A stretch of DNA of 64,000 bases from Pseudomonas moraviensis (GTDB taxonomy: Bacteria; Pseudomonadota; Gammaproteobacteria; Pseudomonadales; Pseudomonadaceae), in the NCBI RefSeq assembly GCF_900105805.1, contig NZ_LT629788.1:5378501-5442500 (forward strand). Direction: 5' to 3'. Positions 32,045 to 41,198 of this stretch are shown piece by piece (positions within the stretch are counted from its first letter, which is position 1; each line of letters opens with the position of its first letter). The notes under the pieces are model-generated. The model made no database searches, was not told the DNA's origin, and saw only the letters and a list, made by a program, of their open reading frames with translations. The translations under genes and the position numbers were made by a program.

Positions 32045-34006
32045 TTACAGCAGGATGGTGCGGATGTCGCCCAACAGGCTGCCCAGACGCTGGGTGAAGC
32101 GTGCGGCGGCTGCGCCGTTGATCACACGGTGATCGTAGGACAGCGACAGTGGCAGCATCAGCTTCGGCTGGAAGGCTTTGCCGTCCCAGACTGGCTGGAT
32201 GGTTGCCTTGGAAACACCGAGGATCGCCACTTCCGGCGCGTTGACGATCGGCGTGAAGCCGGTGCCGCCAATGTGGCCGAGGCTGGAAATGGTGAAGCAG
32301 GCGCCTTGCATCTCGTCCGAGGACAGCTTCTTGGTGCGGGCCTTTTCAGCCAGCGAAGCTGCTTCGGCAGCGAGTTGCAGCAGGCTCTTCTGGTCGACGT
32401 TCTTGATCACCGGCACGAGCAGGCCGTCCGGAGTGTCGACGGCGAAGCCGATGTTCACGTACTTCTTGCGGATGATCGCCTTGCCACTTGGTGCCAGCGA
32501 ACTGTTGAAGTCCGGCAGCTCCTTGAGCAGGTGCGCGCAGGTCTTGAGCAGCAGCGGCAGGATGGTCAGCTTGACGCCAGCCTTCTCGGCCACGGCTTTC
32601 TGCGCAACACGGAAGGCTTCCAGCTCGGTGATGTCCGCCGAGTCGAATTGCGTCACGTGCGGCACGTTCAGCCAGCTGCGGTGCAGGTTGGCGGCACCGA
32701 CCTGCATCAGGCGGGTCATCGGCACTTCTTCGATTTCGCCGAAACGGCTGAAATCGACCACCGGGATCGGCGGGATGCCCGCACCACCAGTAGCGCCGCC
32801 AGCAGCGGCCGGTGCTTCCTTGGCCTTCTGCATCATCGCCTTGACGTAAACCTGCACGTCTTCCTTGAGGATGCGACCGTGCGGACCGCTGGCGCCAACA
32901 GCGCTCAGCTCGACGCCAAACTCGCGGGCCAGTTGACGCACGGCAGGGCCGGCGTGAACTTTCGCGCCAGGCTTGGCCGGCGCAGCGGCTGGAGCGGCAG
33001 CAGGTGCAGCAGGTGCAGCGGCGGCCGGAGCAGCAGCGGCAGGTGCCGGAGCACTCGGTGCAGCAGCCGGAGCCGGTGCAGCAGCAGGTGCTGCGCCTTT
33101 GACTTTAAGCTTGAGAATCAGGTCGCCGGTACCGACTTCGTCATCCAGCTTGATCGAAACGCTTTCGACCACGCCAGCCGCTGGCGATGGAATTTCCATG
33201 CTGGCCTTGTCGGATTCCAGGGTGATCAGCGACTGGTCGGCTTCGACGCTGTCGCCGGCCTTGACCAGCACTTCGATGATCTTTGCCTTGCCGGCCGAAC
33301 CGATGTCCGGGACGTGGATGTCCTGAACACTGTCAGCGGCCGCTGCTGCCGGAGCAGCAGCCGGGGCTGGCGCAGCGGCGGCAGCAGGCGCAGCAGCCTG
33401 AGCCGGGGCGGCAGCAGCAGGGGCCGCAGCACCTGCCACTTCCAGATCCAGAATCAGGTCGCCGGTGCCGACTTCGTCGTTGAGCTTGACGCTGATGGCC
33501 TTGACCACGCCAGCGGCCGGCGACGGGATTTCCATGCTGGCCTTGTCGGATTCCAGGGTGATCAGCGATTGATCAGCTTCGACGCTGTCGCCGACCTTGA
33601 CCTGGATTTCGATGATCTGCGCCTTGCCCGAAGAACCGATGTCCGGCACGTGCACTTGCTGTACCGAAGCGGCAGCAGGGGCAGCGGCAGGCGCGGCAGC
33701 AGCAGGGGCTGCGGCCGGTTTCTCTTCGGCTTTCGCAGGAGCGGCGGCAGGTGCAGGGGCCGCTTCTGCGGCGCCCTCGACTTCCAGCTCGAGCAGTTCG
33801 TCGCCTTCTTTCAGGCGGTCGCCCAGCTTCACTTTCAGGCTCTTGATGACGCCGGCTTTCGGGGCCGGCACTTCCATGCTGGCCTTGTCCGATTCCAGGG
33901 TCAGGATGCTCTGGTCGGCTTCGATGCGGTCGCCGACCTTCACAAACAGTTCAATTACTTCACCTTCACCGCTGCCGATGTCAGGTACGCGAATGAGTTC
34001 GCTCAC
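32045..34006 (-). CDS. aceF: Pyruvate dehydrogenase E2, dihydrolipoamide acetyltransferase
   Basis: The 653-residue core of the pyruvate dehydrogenase complex. Three lipoyl domains, each with the lipoyl-Lys motif ESDKASME, lie in the first 330 residues and are joined by long Ala/Pro-rich linkers. Then come the peripheral subunit-binding domain (AGPAVRQLAREFGVELS) and the catalytic domain ending LSYDHRVINGAAAARF, with the active His. It transfers acetyl from E1 to CoA. GTG at 34006 with GAGGAG upstream is the start. It follows aceE by 11 bases, one operon. E3 (lpd) is not in the window. Confidence 0.98.
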   Translation of the reverse strand: MSELIRVPDIGSGEGEVIELFVKVGDRIEADQSILTLESDKASMEVPAPKAGVIKSLKVKLGDRLKEGDELLELEVEGAAEAAPAPAAAPAKAEEKPAAAPAAAAPAAAPAAASVQQVHVPDIGSSGKAQIIEIQVKVGDSVEADQSLITLESDKASMEIPSPAAGVVKAISVKLNDEVGTGDLILDLEVAGAAAPAAAAPAQAAAPAAAAAPAPAAAPAAAAADSVQDIHVPDIGSAGKAKIIEVLVKAGDSVEADQSLITLESDKASMEIPSPAAGVVESVSIKLDDEVGTGDLILKLKVKGAAPAAAPAPAAAPSAPAPAAAAPAAAAPAAPAAAPAAAPAKPGAKVHAGPAVRQLAREFGVELSAVGASGPHGRILKEDVQVYVKAMMQKAKEAPAAAGGATGGAGIPPIPVVDFSRFGEIEEVPMTRLMQVGAANLHRSWLNVPHVTQFDSADITELEAFRVAQKAVAEKAGVKLTILPLLLKTCAHLLKELPDFNSSLAPSGKAIIRKKYVNIGFAVDTPDGLLVPVIKNVDQKSLLQLAAEAASLAEKARTKKLSSDEMQGACFTISSLGHIGGTGFTPIVNAPEVAILGVSKATIQPVWDGKAFQPKLMLPLSLSYDHRVINGAAAARFTQRLGSLLGDIRTILL

Positions 34007-34017
34007 AAAATGTCTCC

Positions 34018-36663
34018 TCAGCAGTCCAGTGGGTTGCGTTTTTCCGGGTCGATGCCGAACTTGACGATGGCTTCTGCCACGACTTTAGGTTCGATATCAC
34101 CACGGTCAGCCAGTGCTTCCAGGGCTGCCAACACCACGAAATGACGGTCGACTTCGAAGAAATGACGCAGTTTCTTGCGGCTGTCGCTGCGGCCGAAACC
34201 GTCGGTGCCCAGGACTTTGAATTCCTTGGACGGTACCCACTGACGAATCTGCTCGGCGAACAGCTTCATGTAGTCGGTAGAGGCGATGACCGGACCCTTG
34301 CGACCGCTCAGGCACTCTTCGACGTAGCTCAGCTTCGGCTTCTGGCCAGGTTTGAGACGGTTGCTGCGTTCTACGGCCAAGCCGTCGCGACGCAGTTCGT
34401 TGAAGCTGGTAACGCTCCACACGTCAGCGCCGATGTTGAACTCTTCACGCAGGATCTTCGCCGCTTCACGCACTTCGCGCAGGATGGTGCCGGAACCCAT
34501 CAGCTGAACGTGGTGCGCCGCATCGCGAGTGTCTTCCTCGAGCAGGTACATGCCTTTCTTGATGCCTTCTTCGGCACCGGCCGGCATGGCTGGCTGCTGG
34601 TACGACTCGTTCATCACGGTGATGTAGTAGAAGATGTCCTGTTGCTCTTCGGTCATCTTCTTCATGCCGTCCTGAATGATCACCGCCAGCTCGTAGCCGT
34701 AGGTCGGATCGTAGGTGCGGCAGTTCGGGATGGTCGCGGCCAGCAGGTGGCTGTGACCGTCTTCGTGCTGCAGACCTTCACCGTTCAGGGTGGTGCGGCC
34801 GGCGGTGCCGCCGATCAGGAAGCCACGGGTACGGCTGTCGCCAGCGGCCCAGGCCAGGTCGCCGATACGCTGGAAGCCGAACATCGAGTAGAAGATGTAG
34901 AACGGCAGCATCGGCTGGTTATGGCTGGAGTACGAAGTACCGGCAGCGATGAACGAACTCATGGCGCCTGCTTCGTTGATGCCTTCTTCAAGGATCTGAC
35001 CTTTCTGGTCTTCCTTGTAGAACATCACTTGGTCTTTATCGACTGGCTCGTAGAGCTGGCCGACGGACGAGTAGATGCCCAACTGACGGAACATGCCTTC
35101 CATACCGAAGGTACGGGCTTCGTCCGGGATGATCGGGACGATGCGCGGGCCGATTTCCTTGTCCTTGACCAGTTGCGCGAGGATCCGCACGAAGGCCATG
35201 GTGGTGGAAATTTCACGGTCGCCGGAGCCATCGAGGATGGCTTTGAGGGTATCCAGATCCGGAGTCGGTACGCTGAAGCTCTGCGCGCGGCGCTGTGGCA
35301 CGAAACCGCCCAGTGCGGCACGACGCTCGGCCAGGTAGCGGCCTTCGGCGCTGTTCGGCTCTGGCTTGAAGAACGGCAGGTGCTCCAGTTCTTCGTCCTT
35401 GACCGGAATGTCGAAGCGGTCGCGGAACAGCTTCAGACTCTCGACGTCGACCTTCTTGGTGTTGTGCGCAGTGTTCTTCGCTTCGCCGGCACCGGTGCCA
35501 TAACCCTTGATGGTCTTGGCCAGGATGACGGTGGGTTGTTCCTTGTGGTTGACCGCTTCGTGGTACGCCGCGTAGACCTTGTACGGGTCGTGGCCGCCAC
35601 GGTTGAGTTTCCAGATCTCGTCGTCGGACAGATCGGCAACCATTGCCTTGAGTTCAGGCGTGTTGAAGAAGTGCTCGCGAACGAACGCGCCGTCTTTGGC
35701 TTTGTAGTTCTGGTACTCGCCGTCGATGACTTCGTCCATGCGACGTTGCAGGATGCCGTCGACGTCCTTGGCCAGCAGTGGGTCCCAGAAACGGCCCCAG
35801 ATGACTTTGGTCACGTTCCACTGTGCACCGCGGAACACGCCTTCGAGTTCCTGGATGATCTTGCCGTTGCCGCGAACCGGGCCGTCGAGGCGCTGCAGGT
35901 TGCAGTTGATGACGAAGATCAGGTTGTCCAGCTTCTCGCGGCCGGCCAGGGAGATCGCGCCCAGGGATTCCGGCTCGTCGCACTCGCCATCGCCCAGGAA
36001 GCACCAGACTTTCTGTTTGCCCGGCTGGATGAAACCGCGGTGTTCCAGGTACTTCATGAAGCGCGCCTGGTAGATCGCCTGGATCGGGCCCAGACCCATC
36101 GATACGGTCGGGAACTGCCAGAAGTCAGGCATCAGCCAAGGGTGCGGGTAGGACGACAGGCCCTGACCGTCGACTTCCTGGCGGAAGTTGTTCATCTGGT
36201 CTTCGGTGATGCGGCCTTCCATGAATGCACGGGCGTAAACGCCTGGCGAGGTGTGGCCCTGGAAGTAGATCAGGTCGCCGCCGTGTTCGTCGGTCGGGGC
36301 CTGGAAGAAATAGTTGAAGCCGATGTCATACAGGGTCGCGCTGGAAGCGAAGCTGGAGATGTGACCACCCAGGTCCGAATCTTTCAGGTTCGTGCGCATT
36401 ACCATGGCCATCGCGTTCCAGCGTACCAGCGAGCGAATGCGGCGTTCCATGAACAGGTCGCCAGGCATGCGTGCTTCGTGGGTAACGGGGATCGTGTTGC
36501 GGTAAGGCGTGGTGATCGCGTAAGGGAGCTGCGAGCCGCTGCGGGTCGCGAGTTCGCCCATACGGGTCATCAGATAGTGAGCACGGTCTTCGCCTTCTTT
36601 GTCGAGAACCGATTCCAGGGCGTCCAGCCATTCCTGGGTTTCGACGGGATCGAGGTCTTGCAT
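34018..36663 (-). CDS. aceE: Pyruvate dehydrogenase E1 component AceE
   Basis: An 881-residue homodimeric thiamin-diphosphate enzyme that decarboxylates pyruvate and acetylates the E2 lipoyl groups. The cofactor motif GDGECDEPES...NCNLQRLDG, the N-terminal E2-contact region (MQDLDPVETQEWLDALESV) and the length match the gamma-proteobacterial single-chain E1. ATG at 36663 follows GGAG. First gene of aceEF. Two identical palindromes 112 and 165 bases upstream of the start suggest control by a GntR/FadR-type repressor, as PdhR does in E. coli with a different operator sequence. Confidence 0.98.
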   Translation of the reverse strand: MQDLDPVETQEWLDALESVLDKEGEDRAHYLMTRMGELATRSGSQLPYAITTPYRNTIPVTHEARMPGDLFMERRIRSLVRWNAMAMVMRTNLKDSDLGGHISSFASSATLYDIGFNYFFQAPTDEHGGDLIYFQGHTSPGVYARAFMEGRITEDQMNNFRQEVDGQGLSSYPHPWLMPDFWQFPTVSMGLGPIQAIYQARFMKYLEHRGFIQPGKQKVWCFLGDGECDEPESLGAISLAGREKLDNLIFVINCNLQRLDGPVRGNGKIIQELEGVFRGAQWNVTKVIWGRFWDPLLAKDVDGILQRRMDEVIDGEYQNYKAKDGAFVREHFFNTPELKAMVADLSDDEIWKLNRGGHDPYKVYAAYHEAVNHKEQPTVILAKTIKGYGTGAGEAKNTAHNTKKVDVESLKLFRDRFDIPVKDEELEHLPFFKPEPNSAEGRYLAERRAALGGFVPQRRAQSFSVPTPDLDTLKAILDGSGDREISTTMAFVRILAQLVKDKEIGPRIVPIIPDEARTFGMEGMFRQLGIYSSVGQLYEPVDKDQVMFYKEDQKGQILEEGINEAGAMSSFIAAGTSYSSHNQPMLPFYIFYSMFGFQRIGDLAWAAGDSRTRGFLIGGTAGRTTLNGEGLQHEDGHSHLLAATIPNCRTYDPTYGYELAVIIQDGMKKMTEEQQDIFYYITVMNESYQQPAMPAGAEEGIKKGMYLLEEDTRDAAHHVQLMGSGTILREVREAAKILREEFNIGADVWSVTSFNELRRDGLAVERSNRLKPGQKPKLSYVEECLSGRKGPVIASTDYMKLFAEQIRQWVPSKEFKVLGTDGFGRSDSRKKLRHFFEVDRHFVVLAALEALADRGDIEPKVVAEAIVKFGIDPEKRNPLDC

Positions 36664-37047
36664 GGCTTGCTCCAGGGCGGAAAGGCTTCCAGAATCGGTT
36701 GCCTGAGTTTGCGACTGGCCTTGTGGGCAGACGATTTAAAATTCTTGGATTGCCGACAGGTTGTTCCGGCGGCGTGTAGTTTTACTACAAATCTTCCGGC
36801 ATTTCAGCCTTTCGAATGTATAGACGAGTAGTAAAACTACAGATGAAAGGCTTGTGGCCTCCGACTGCGTTGTGAGAATAATCGTTAAGGCGGGTCGATT
36901 TCCATCCGAATAAGGTGAAAGTTTGATGCTGGATGCCAAAGAAGCAGAAATTTCAGCTATTTCTAACTTTTGTTCGACAGTCCTTCACGTAGCGGGTTTT
37001 CATCATTCACTACAAGCGGCCCCTTATACGCCGATCAAGGATAGACC
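36664..37047. promoter_or_regulatory. aceE-glnE divergent control region with paired palindromic operators
   Basis: GTAGTTTTACTAC (36776-36788) and GTAGTAAAACTAC (36828-36840) are exact reverse complements of each other, and each has perfect GTAGT/ACTAC arms. Both fit the FadR-subgroup GntR pattern TnGTnnnACnA. Their centres are 52 bases apart, close to five helical turns. On the minus strand TATACA (about 36818-36823) lies just downstream of the distal site and could be an aceE -10. On the plus side AAGGA at 37037-37041 is the glnE ribosome site. The regulator is not encoded here. Confidence 0.6.
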
Positions 37048-39987
37048 ATGACCCTGCCCGCGCTTGCCGAACTGCCCGCCATTCTCCTGCCGTTGGTCAG
37101 CCGATCCGAGCAGTCGTTCCGTACGTCCGTCGCCGCCCTTGAAGACGATCACGGCCTGTCGAACTGGTCGCCGGAGCGCTGGGCGCAATTTGCCCGCGTC
37201 ACCGCCGCCAGCGAGTTTGTCATTGAACAGAGCGTTCGTGACCCTTTGATGTTGCTGTCGCTGGTGGCGTCCGGCGAACTCGACCGACCCTTTGCGCCCG
37301 GCGAGTTGCGCGCGCAGATCGCTGCCGCCGCGAACAGCGCGCAGGGCGAGGATGAGCTCGGCCGTGCCCTGCGCCGCCAGCGCGCGCGCCATCAGGTGCG
37401 GATCATCTGGCGCGACCTGACCCGCCAGGCCGATCTGGTGCAGACCTGCCGCGACCTCTCGGACATGGCCGACGCCACCATCGATCAGGCTTATCAGTGG
37501 CTGTACAGCCGCCATTGCGAGCAATTCGGCACACCGACCGGCCGGCGCAGCGGGCTGCCGCAGCAGATGGTCATCCTCGGCATGGGCAAACTCGGCGCGG
37601 TCGAGCTGAATCTGTCCTCGGACATCGACCTGATCTTCGCCTACCCCGAAGGCGGCGAAACGGTGGGCGTAAAGCGCTCGCTGGATAATCAGGAATTTTT
37701 CATTCGTCTCGGTCAGCGTCTGATCAAGGCCCTCGATCCGATGACGGTCGACGGCTTCGTTTTCCGCGTTGACATGCGTCTGCGCCCATACGGATCGTCC
37801 GGTGCGTTGGTGCTGAGCTTCAATGCGCTGGAGCAGTATTACCAGGATCAGGGCCGCGACTGGGAACGCTACGCGATGATCAAGGCGCGGGTGGTGGCTG
37901 GCGATCAGGTCGCCGGTGCGCAGTTGCTCGACATGCTTCGGCCATTCGTCTATCGGCGCTATCTGGACTTCTCGGCGATCGAAGCGCTGCGCACCATGAA
38001 GCAGTTGATCCAGCAGGAAGTGCGGCGCAAGGGCATGGCCGACAACATCAAACTCGGCTCCGGCGGCATTCGTGAAGTCGAGTTCATTGCTCAGGCCTTC
38101 CAGTTGATCCACGGTGGCCGCGACCTGAGCCTGCAACAGCGTCCTCTATTAAAGGTGCTGAGCACGCTGGAGGGGCAGGGCTATCTGCCGCCGGCGGTGG
38201 TCAGTGAGTTGCGCGAAGGTTACGAGTTTCTGCGTTACACCGAACACGCGATTCAAGCGATTGCCGATCGGCAGACGCAAATGCTGCCGGACAATGCGCA
38301 GGATCAGGCGCGTATCGCCTTCATGCTGGGTTTCGCCGATTGGTCGGCCTTCCATGAACAATTGATGTTCTGGCGCGGCCGCGTGGCCTGGCATTTCGCC
38401 CAGGTGATTGCCGATCCCGACGAGGAAGAGGGTAGCGAAAGCGAAGTGGTGGTCGGTGGTGAATGGCTGCCATTGTGGGAAGAAGAACAAGACGAAGAGG
38501 CCGCGTGCCGACAGTTGCAGGAGGGCGGTTTTGTCGATGCCGGCAAAGCGCTGAAGGCGCTGGCCGGTTTGCGCGGCAGTCCGCAATTGCGCGCGATGCA
38601 GCGACTGGGGCGCGAGCGTCTCGATGCCTTTATTCCGCGACTGCTCGCGCAAGCGGTAGAGCACGACAATCCCGACTTGGTACTTGAGCGCGTGCTGCCA
38701 CTGGTGGAAGCGGTGGCTCGGCGTTCGGCGTATCTGGTGTTGCTCACGGAAAACCCCGGTGCGCTGCGGCGTTTGCTGACCCTGTGTGCGGCGAGCCCGT
38801 GGATTGCCGAGCAGATCACTCGCTTCCCGCTGCTGCTCGACGAATTGCTCAACGAGGGCCGGCTGTTCAAACCGCCGCTGGCGCCGGAACTGGCGGCCGA
38901 GTTGCGCGAGCGCCTGACGCGGATTCCCGAGGACGACCTCGAACAACAAATGGAAGCCCTGCGCCATTTCAAACTGGCGCATCGCTTGCGCGTGGCTGCC
39001 TCGGAAATCGCCGGCAGTCTGCCGTTGATGAAAGTCAGCGATTACCTGACGTGGCTGGCCGAGGCGATTCTCGAACAAGTGCTGGCCCTCGCCTGGCGCC
39101 AGACCGTGGCCAAGTACGGCACGCCGCTGCGCACCGATGGCACCTTGTGCGATCCCGGCTTCATCATTGTCGGTTATGGCAAAGTCGGCGGCATTGAATT
39201 AGGGCATGGTTCGGATCTGGATCTGGTGTTCATCCACGACGGCGATCCGCAGGCGGAAACCGATGGGCCGAAATCCATCGATGGCGCGCAGTTCTTCACG
39301 CGCCTGGGGCAGCGGATCATTCACTTGCTCACGGCGCAGACCAACTCCGGCCAGCTGTATGAAGTGGACATGCGCCTGCGTCCGTCCGGTGCTTCCGGAC
39401 TATTGGTGAGTTCCCTCGGCGCGTTTGCCCGCTATCAGGAAAACGAAGCCTGGACGTGGGAGCATCAGGCTTTGGTGCGCGCGCGGGTGCTGGTCGGCAG
39501 TCAGGATGTCGGCCAGGCTTTCGAGAAGGTCCGCGCACAGGTATTGGGCAAACCGCGAGATCTGGCCAGGCTGCAACAGGAAGTCAGCGAGATGCGCGCG
39601 AAGATGCGCGACAACCTCGGCACCCGGATTACCGCGGCCGGTACTGCGGCGAATGCTTTCGATGCAGGCGTGCCGTTCGACCTCAAGCAGGACGCCGGTG
39701 GTATCGTCGATATTGAATTTATGGTGCAATACGCGGCCCTGGCGTGGTCGCAGAGCCATCCGCCGCTGCTGCGCTGGACCGATAACATCCGCATTCTGGA
39801 AGAGCTGGAACACGAAGGGCTGATGCCCGCCGAAGATGCCAGCCTGTTGCGCGAGGCCTACAAGGCCTACCGCTCCGCCGCCCATCGGCAGGCCTTGCAG
39901 AAAGACGCCGGGGTGATACCGGGCGACCAGTTTGCCGACGAACGCCGGCAGGTTTTGCGGATTTGGAAAGAGTTGGGGCTAAGCTGA
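37048..39987 (+). CDS. glnE: Glutamine synthetase adenylyltransferase/deadenylase GlnE
   Basis: A 979-residue bifunctional enzyme that adds AMP to glutamine synthetase (inactivating it) or removes it, under control of PII and glutamine. Two nucleotidyltransferase halves are visible: GMGKLGAVELNLSSDIDL in the N-terminal deadenylase half (about residues 175-195) and GYGKVGGIELGHGSDLDL in the C-terminal adenylylating half (about 710-730). Both keep the G-x-S-D-x-D metal motif, so both activities should be intact. The start at 37048 has AAGGA 7 bases upstream. A terminator-like hairpin separates it from the LPS core genes. Confidence 0.98.
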   Translation: MTLPALAELPAILLPLVSRSEQSFRTSVAALEDDHGLSNWSPERWAQFARVTAASEFVIEQSVRDPLMLLSLVASGELDRPFAPGELRAQIAAAANSAQGEDELGRALRRQRARHQVRIIWRDLTRQADLVQTCRDLSDMADATIDQAYQWLYSRHCEQFGTPTGRRSGLPQQMVILGMGKLGAVELNLSSDIDLIFAYPEGGETVGVKRSLDNQEFFIRLGQRLIKALDPMTVDGFVFRVDMRLRPYGSSGALVLSFNALEQYYQDQGRDWERYAMIKARVVAGDQVAGAQLLDMLRPFVYRRYLDFSAIEALRTMKQLIQQEVRRKGMADNIKLGSGGIREVEFIAQAFQLIHGGRDLSLQQRPLLKVLSTLEGQGYLPPAVVSELREGYEFLRYTEHAIQAIADRQTQMLPDNAQDQARIAFMLGFADWSAFHEQLMFWRGRVAWHFAQVIADPDEEEGSESEVVVGGEWLPLWEEEQDEEAACRQLQEGGFVDAGKALKALAGLRGSPQLRAMQRLGRERLDAFIPRLLAQAVEHDNPDLVLERVLPLVEAVARRSAYLVLLTENPGALRRLLTLCAASPWIAEQITRFPLLLDELLNEGRLFKPPLAPELAAELRERLTRIPEDDLEQQMEALRHFKLAHRLRVAASEIAGSLPLMKVSDYLTWLAEAILEQVLALAWRQTVAKYGTPLRTDGTLCDPGFIIVGYGKVGGIELGHGSDLDLVFIHDGDPQAETDGPKSIDGAQFFTRLGQRIIHLLTAQTNSGQLYEVDMRLRPSGASGLLVSSLGAFARYQENEAWTWEHQALVRARVLVGSQDVGQAFEKVRAQVLGKPRDLARLQQEVSEMRAKMRDNLGTRITAAGTAANAFDAGVPFDLKQDAGGIVDIEFMVQYAALAWSQSHPPLLRWTDNIRILEELEHEGLMPAEDASLLREAYKAYRSAAHRQALQKDAGVIPGDQFADERRQVLRIWKELGLS

Positions 39988-40016
39988 GCCACAAATGTAT
40001 GGCCGGATGCAAAACC

Positions 40017-40047
40017 CTGTAGGAGTGAGCCTGCTCGCGATAGCGGA
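40017..40047 (+). repeat. Single class A' REP half-element
   Basis: CTGTAGGAGTGAGCCTGCTC and following TCGCGATAGCGG match one arm of the pairs at 21838 and 63736; no second arm follows. It lies in the glnE-waaF gap, where ilvE would be expected. Confidence 0.8.
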
Positions 40048-40120
40048 ATGACAGTCGACAGTCATGTTGAAGCAAGTGACCCATCGCCAGCAGCGCCGCT
40101 TCCACAATGATTATCGAGGC

Positions 40121-40155
40121 GGGGAGGCGTAAATGCCTCCCCGGTTCGTTTTTGG
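40121..40155 (+). terminator. Probable terminator between glnE and waaF
   Basis: GGGGAGGC - GTAAAT - GCCTCCCC forms an 8-bp GC stem, followed by GGTTCGTTTTT. It ends a few bases before the waaF ribosome site, so it would stop glnE transcripts; the waaF promoter must then lie within or just before it. Confidence 0.7.
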
Positions 40156-40162
40156 AAACCAC

Positions 40163-41197
40163 ATGAATATTCTGATCGTTGGGCCCAGTTGGGTCGGTGA
40201 CATGGTGATGGCGCAGACACTGTTTCAGTGCCTCAAACAGCGCCACCCGCAATGCGCAATCGACGTGCTGGCGCCCGAATGGAGCCGGCCGATCCTTGAG
40301 CGCATGCCCGAAGTGCGCAAGGCCTTGAGCTTCCCGCTCGGCCACGGTGCGCTGGAACTGGCGACGCGCCGGCGTATCGGCAAATCCCTGCGCGGCCAGT
40401 ACGATCAGGCGATCCTGCTGCCCAATTCGCTGAAGTCGGCGCTGGTGCCGTTTTTTGCCGGCATCCCGAAGCGCACCGGCTGGCGCGGCGAATTCCGCTA
40501 TGGCCTGCTCAACGACGTGCGCACCCTCGACAAACAACGCTATCCGCTGATGATCGAGCGGTTCATGGCTTTGGCCTACGAGCCGAACGCCGAGTTGCCG
40601 AAGCCGTACCCGCGGCCGAGTCTGCAAATCGACCCGGTCACCCGCGAAGCGGCCCTGGCCAAATTCGGTCTGACCCTCGATCGCCCGGTCCTGGCCCTGT
40701 GCCCCGGCGCCGAGTTCGGCGAATCCAAGCGCTGGCCGTCCGAGCACTATGCCAAGGTCGCCGAAGCGCGCATCCGCGAAGGCTGGCAGGTATGGCTGTT
40801 CGGCTCGAAAAACGATCATGCAGTGGGCGAAGACATTCGCGCCCGGCTGATCCCGGGTTTGCGCGAAGAGTCGGTCAATCTCAGCGGCGGTACCTCGCTG
40901 GCCGAGGCCATCGATCTGCTGTCCTGCGCCGATTCGGTGGTGTCCAACGACTCCGGTCTGATGCACGTCGCTGCGGCATTGAATCGTCCGCTGGTCGCGG
41001 TCTACGGCTCGACCTCGCCGGGCTTCACCCCGCCATTGGCCGAGCAGGTCGAGATCGTGCGCCTGGGCATCGAATGCAGCCCTTGCTTTGATCGCACCTG
41101 CCGTTTCGGCCATTACAATTGCCTGCGCCAGCTGATGCCGGATGCGGTCAATGATGCCTTGCAGAAACTGCAGGGCTCCGTGGTCGAGGTTCATTAA
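40163..41197 (+). CDS. waaF: LPS heptosyltransferase II
   Basis: A 344-residue GT9 enzyme that adds the second L,D-heptose to the inner core of lipopolysaccharide at the cytoplasmic face. The opening MNILIVGPSWVGDMVMAQTL is typical; the ADP-heptose site appears as LALCPGAEFGESKRWP and SNDSGLMHVAAAL. ATG at 40163 is chosen on that N-terminus with GGA upstream; a longer frame from 40133 is not supported. First gene of the core operon. WaaC follows almost directly. Confidence 0.96.
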   Translation: MNILIVGPSWVGDMVMAQTLFQCLKQRHPQCAIDVLAPEWSRPILERMPEVRKALSFPLGHGALELATRRRIGKSLRGQYDQAILLPNSLKSALVPFFAGIPKRTGWRGEFRYGLLNDVRTLDKQRYPLMIERFMALAYEPNAELPKPYPRPSLQIDPVTREAALAKFGLTLDRPVLALCPGAEFGESKRWPSEHYAKVAEARIREGWQVWLFGSKNDHAVGEDIRARLIPGLREESVNLSGGTSLAEAIDLLSCADSVVSNDSGLMHVAAALNRPLVAVYGSTSPGFTPPLAEQVEIVRLGIECSPCFDRTCRFGHYNCLRQLMPDAVNDALQKLQGSVVEVH

Positions 41198-41198
41198 C

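Noticed and set aside
32990..33780. Apparent tandem repeats in aceF
   Set aside because: These are the three lipoyl domains and their Ala-rich linkers, normal for E2; not a mobile or CRISPR-like repeat.
31988..34144. A long plus-strand frame across aceF
   Set aside because: Repetitive Ser/Gly/Arg stretch is the antisense of the Ala/Pro linkers between lipoyl domains.
34141..36831. An 896-codon open frame antisense to aceE
   Set aside because: Shadow of a conserved highly expressed gene; composition unlike a real protein.
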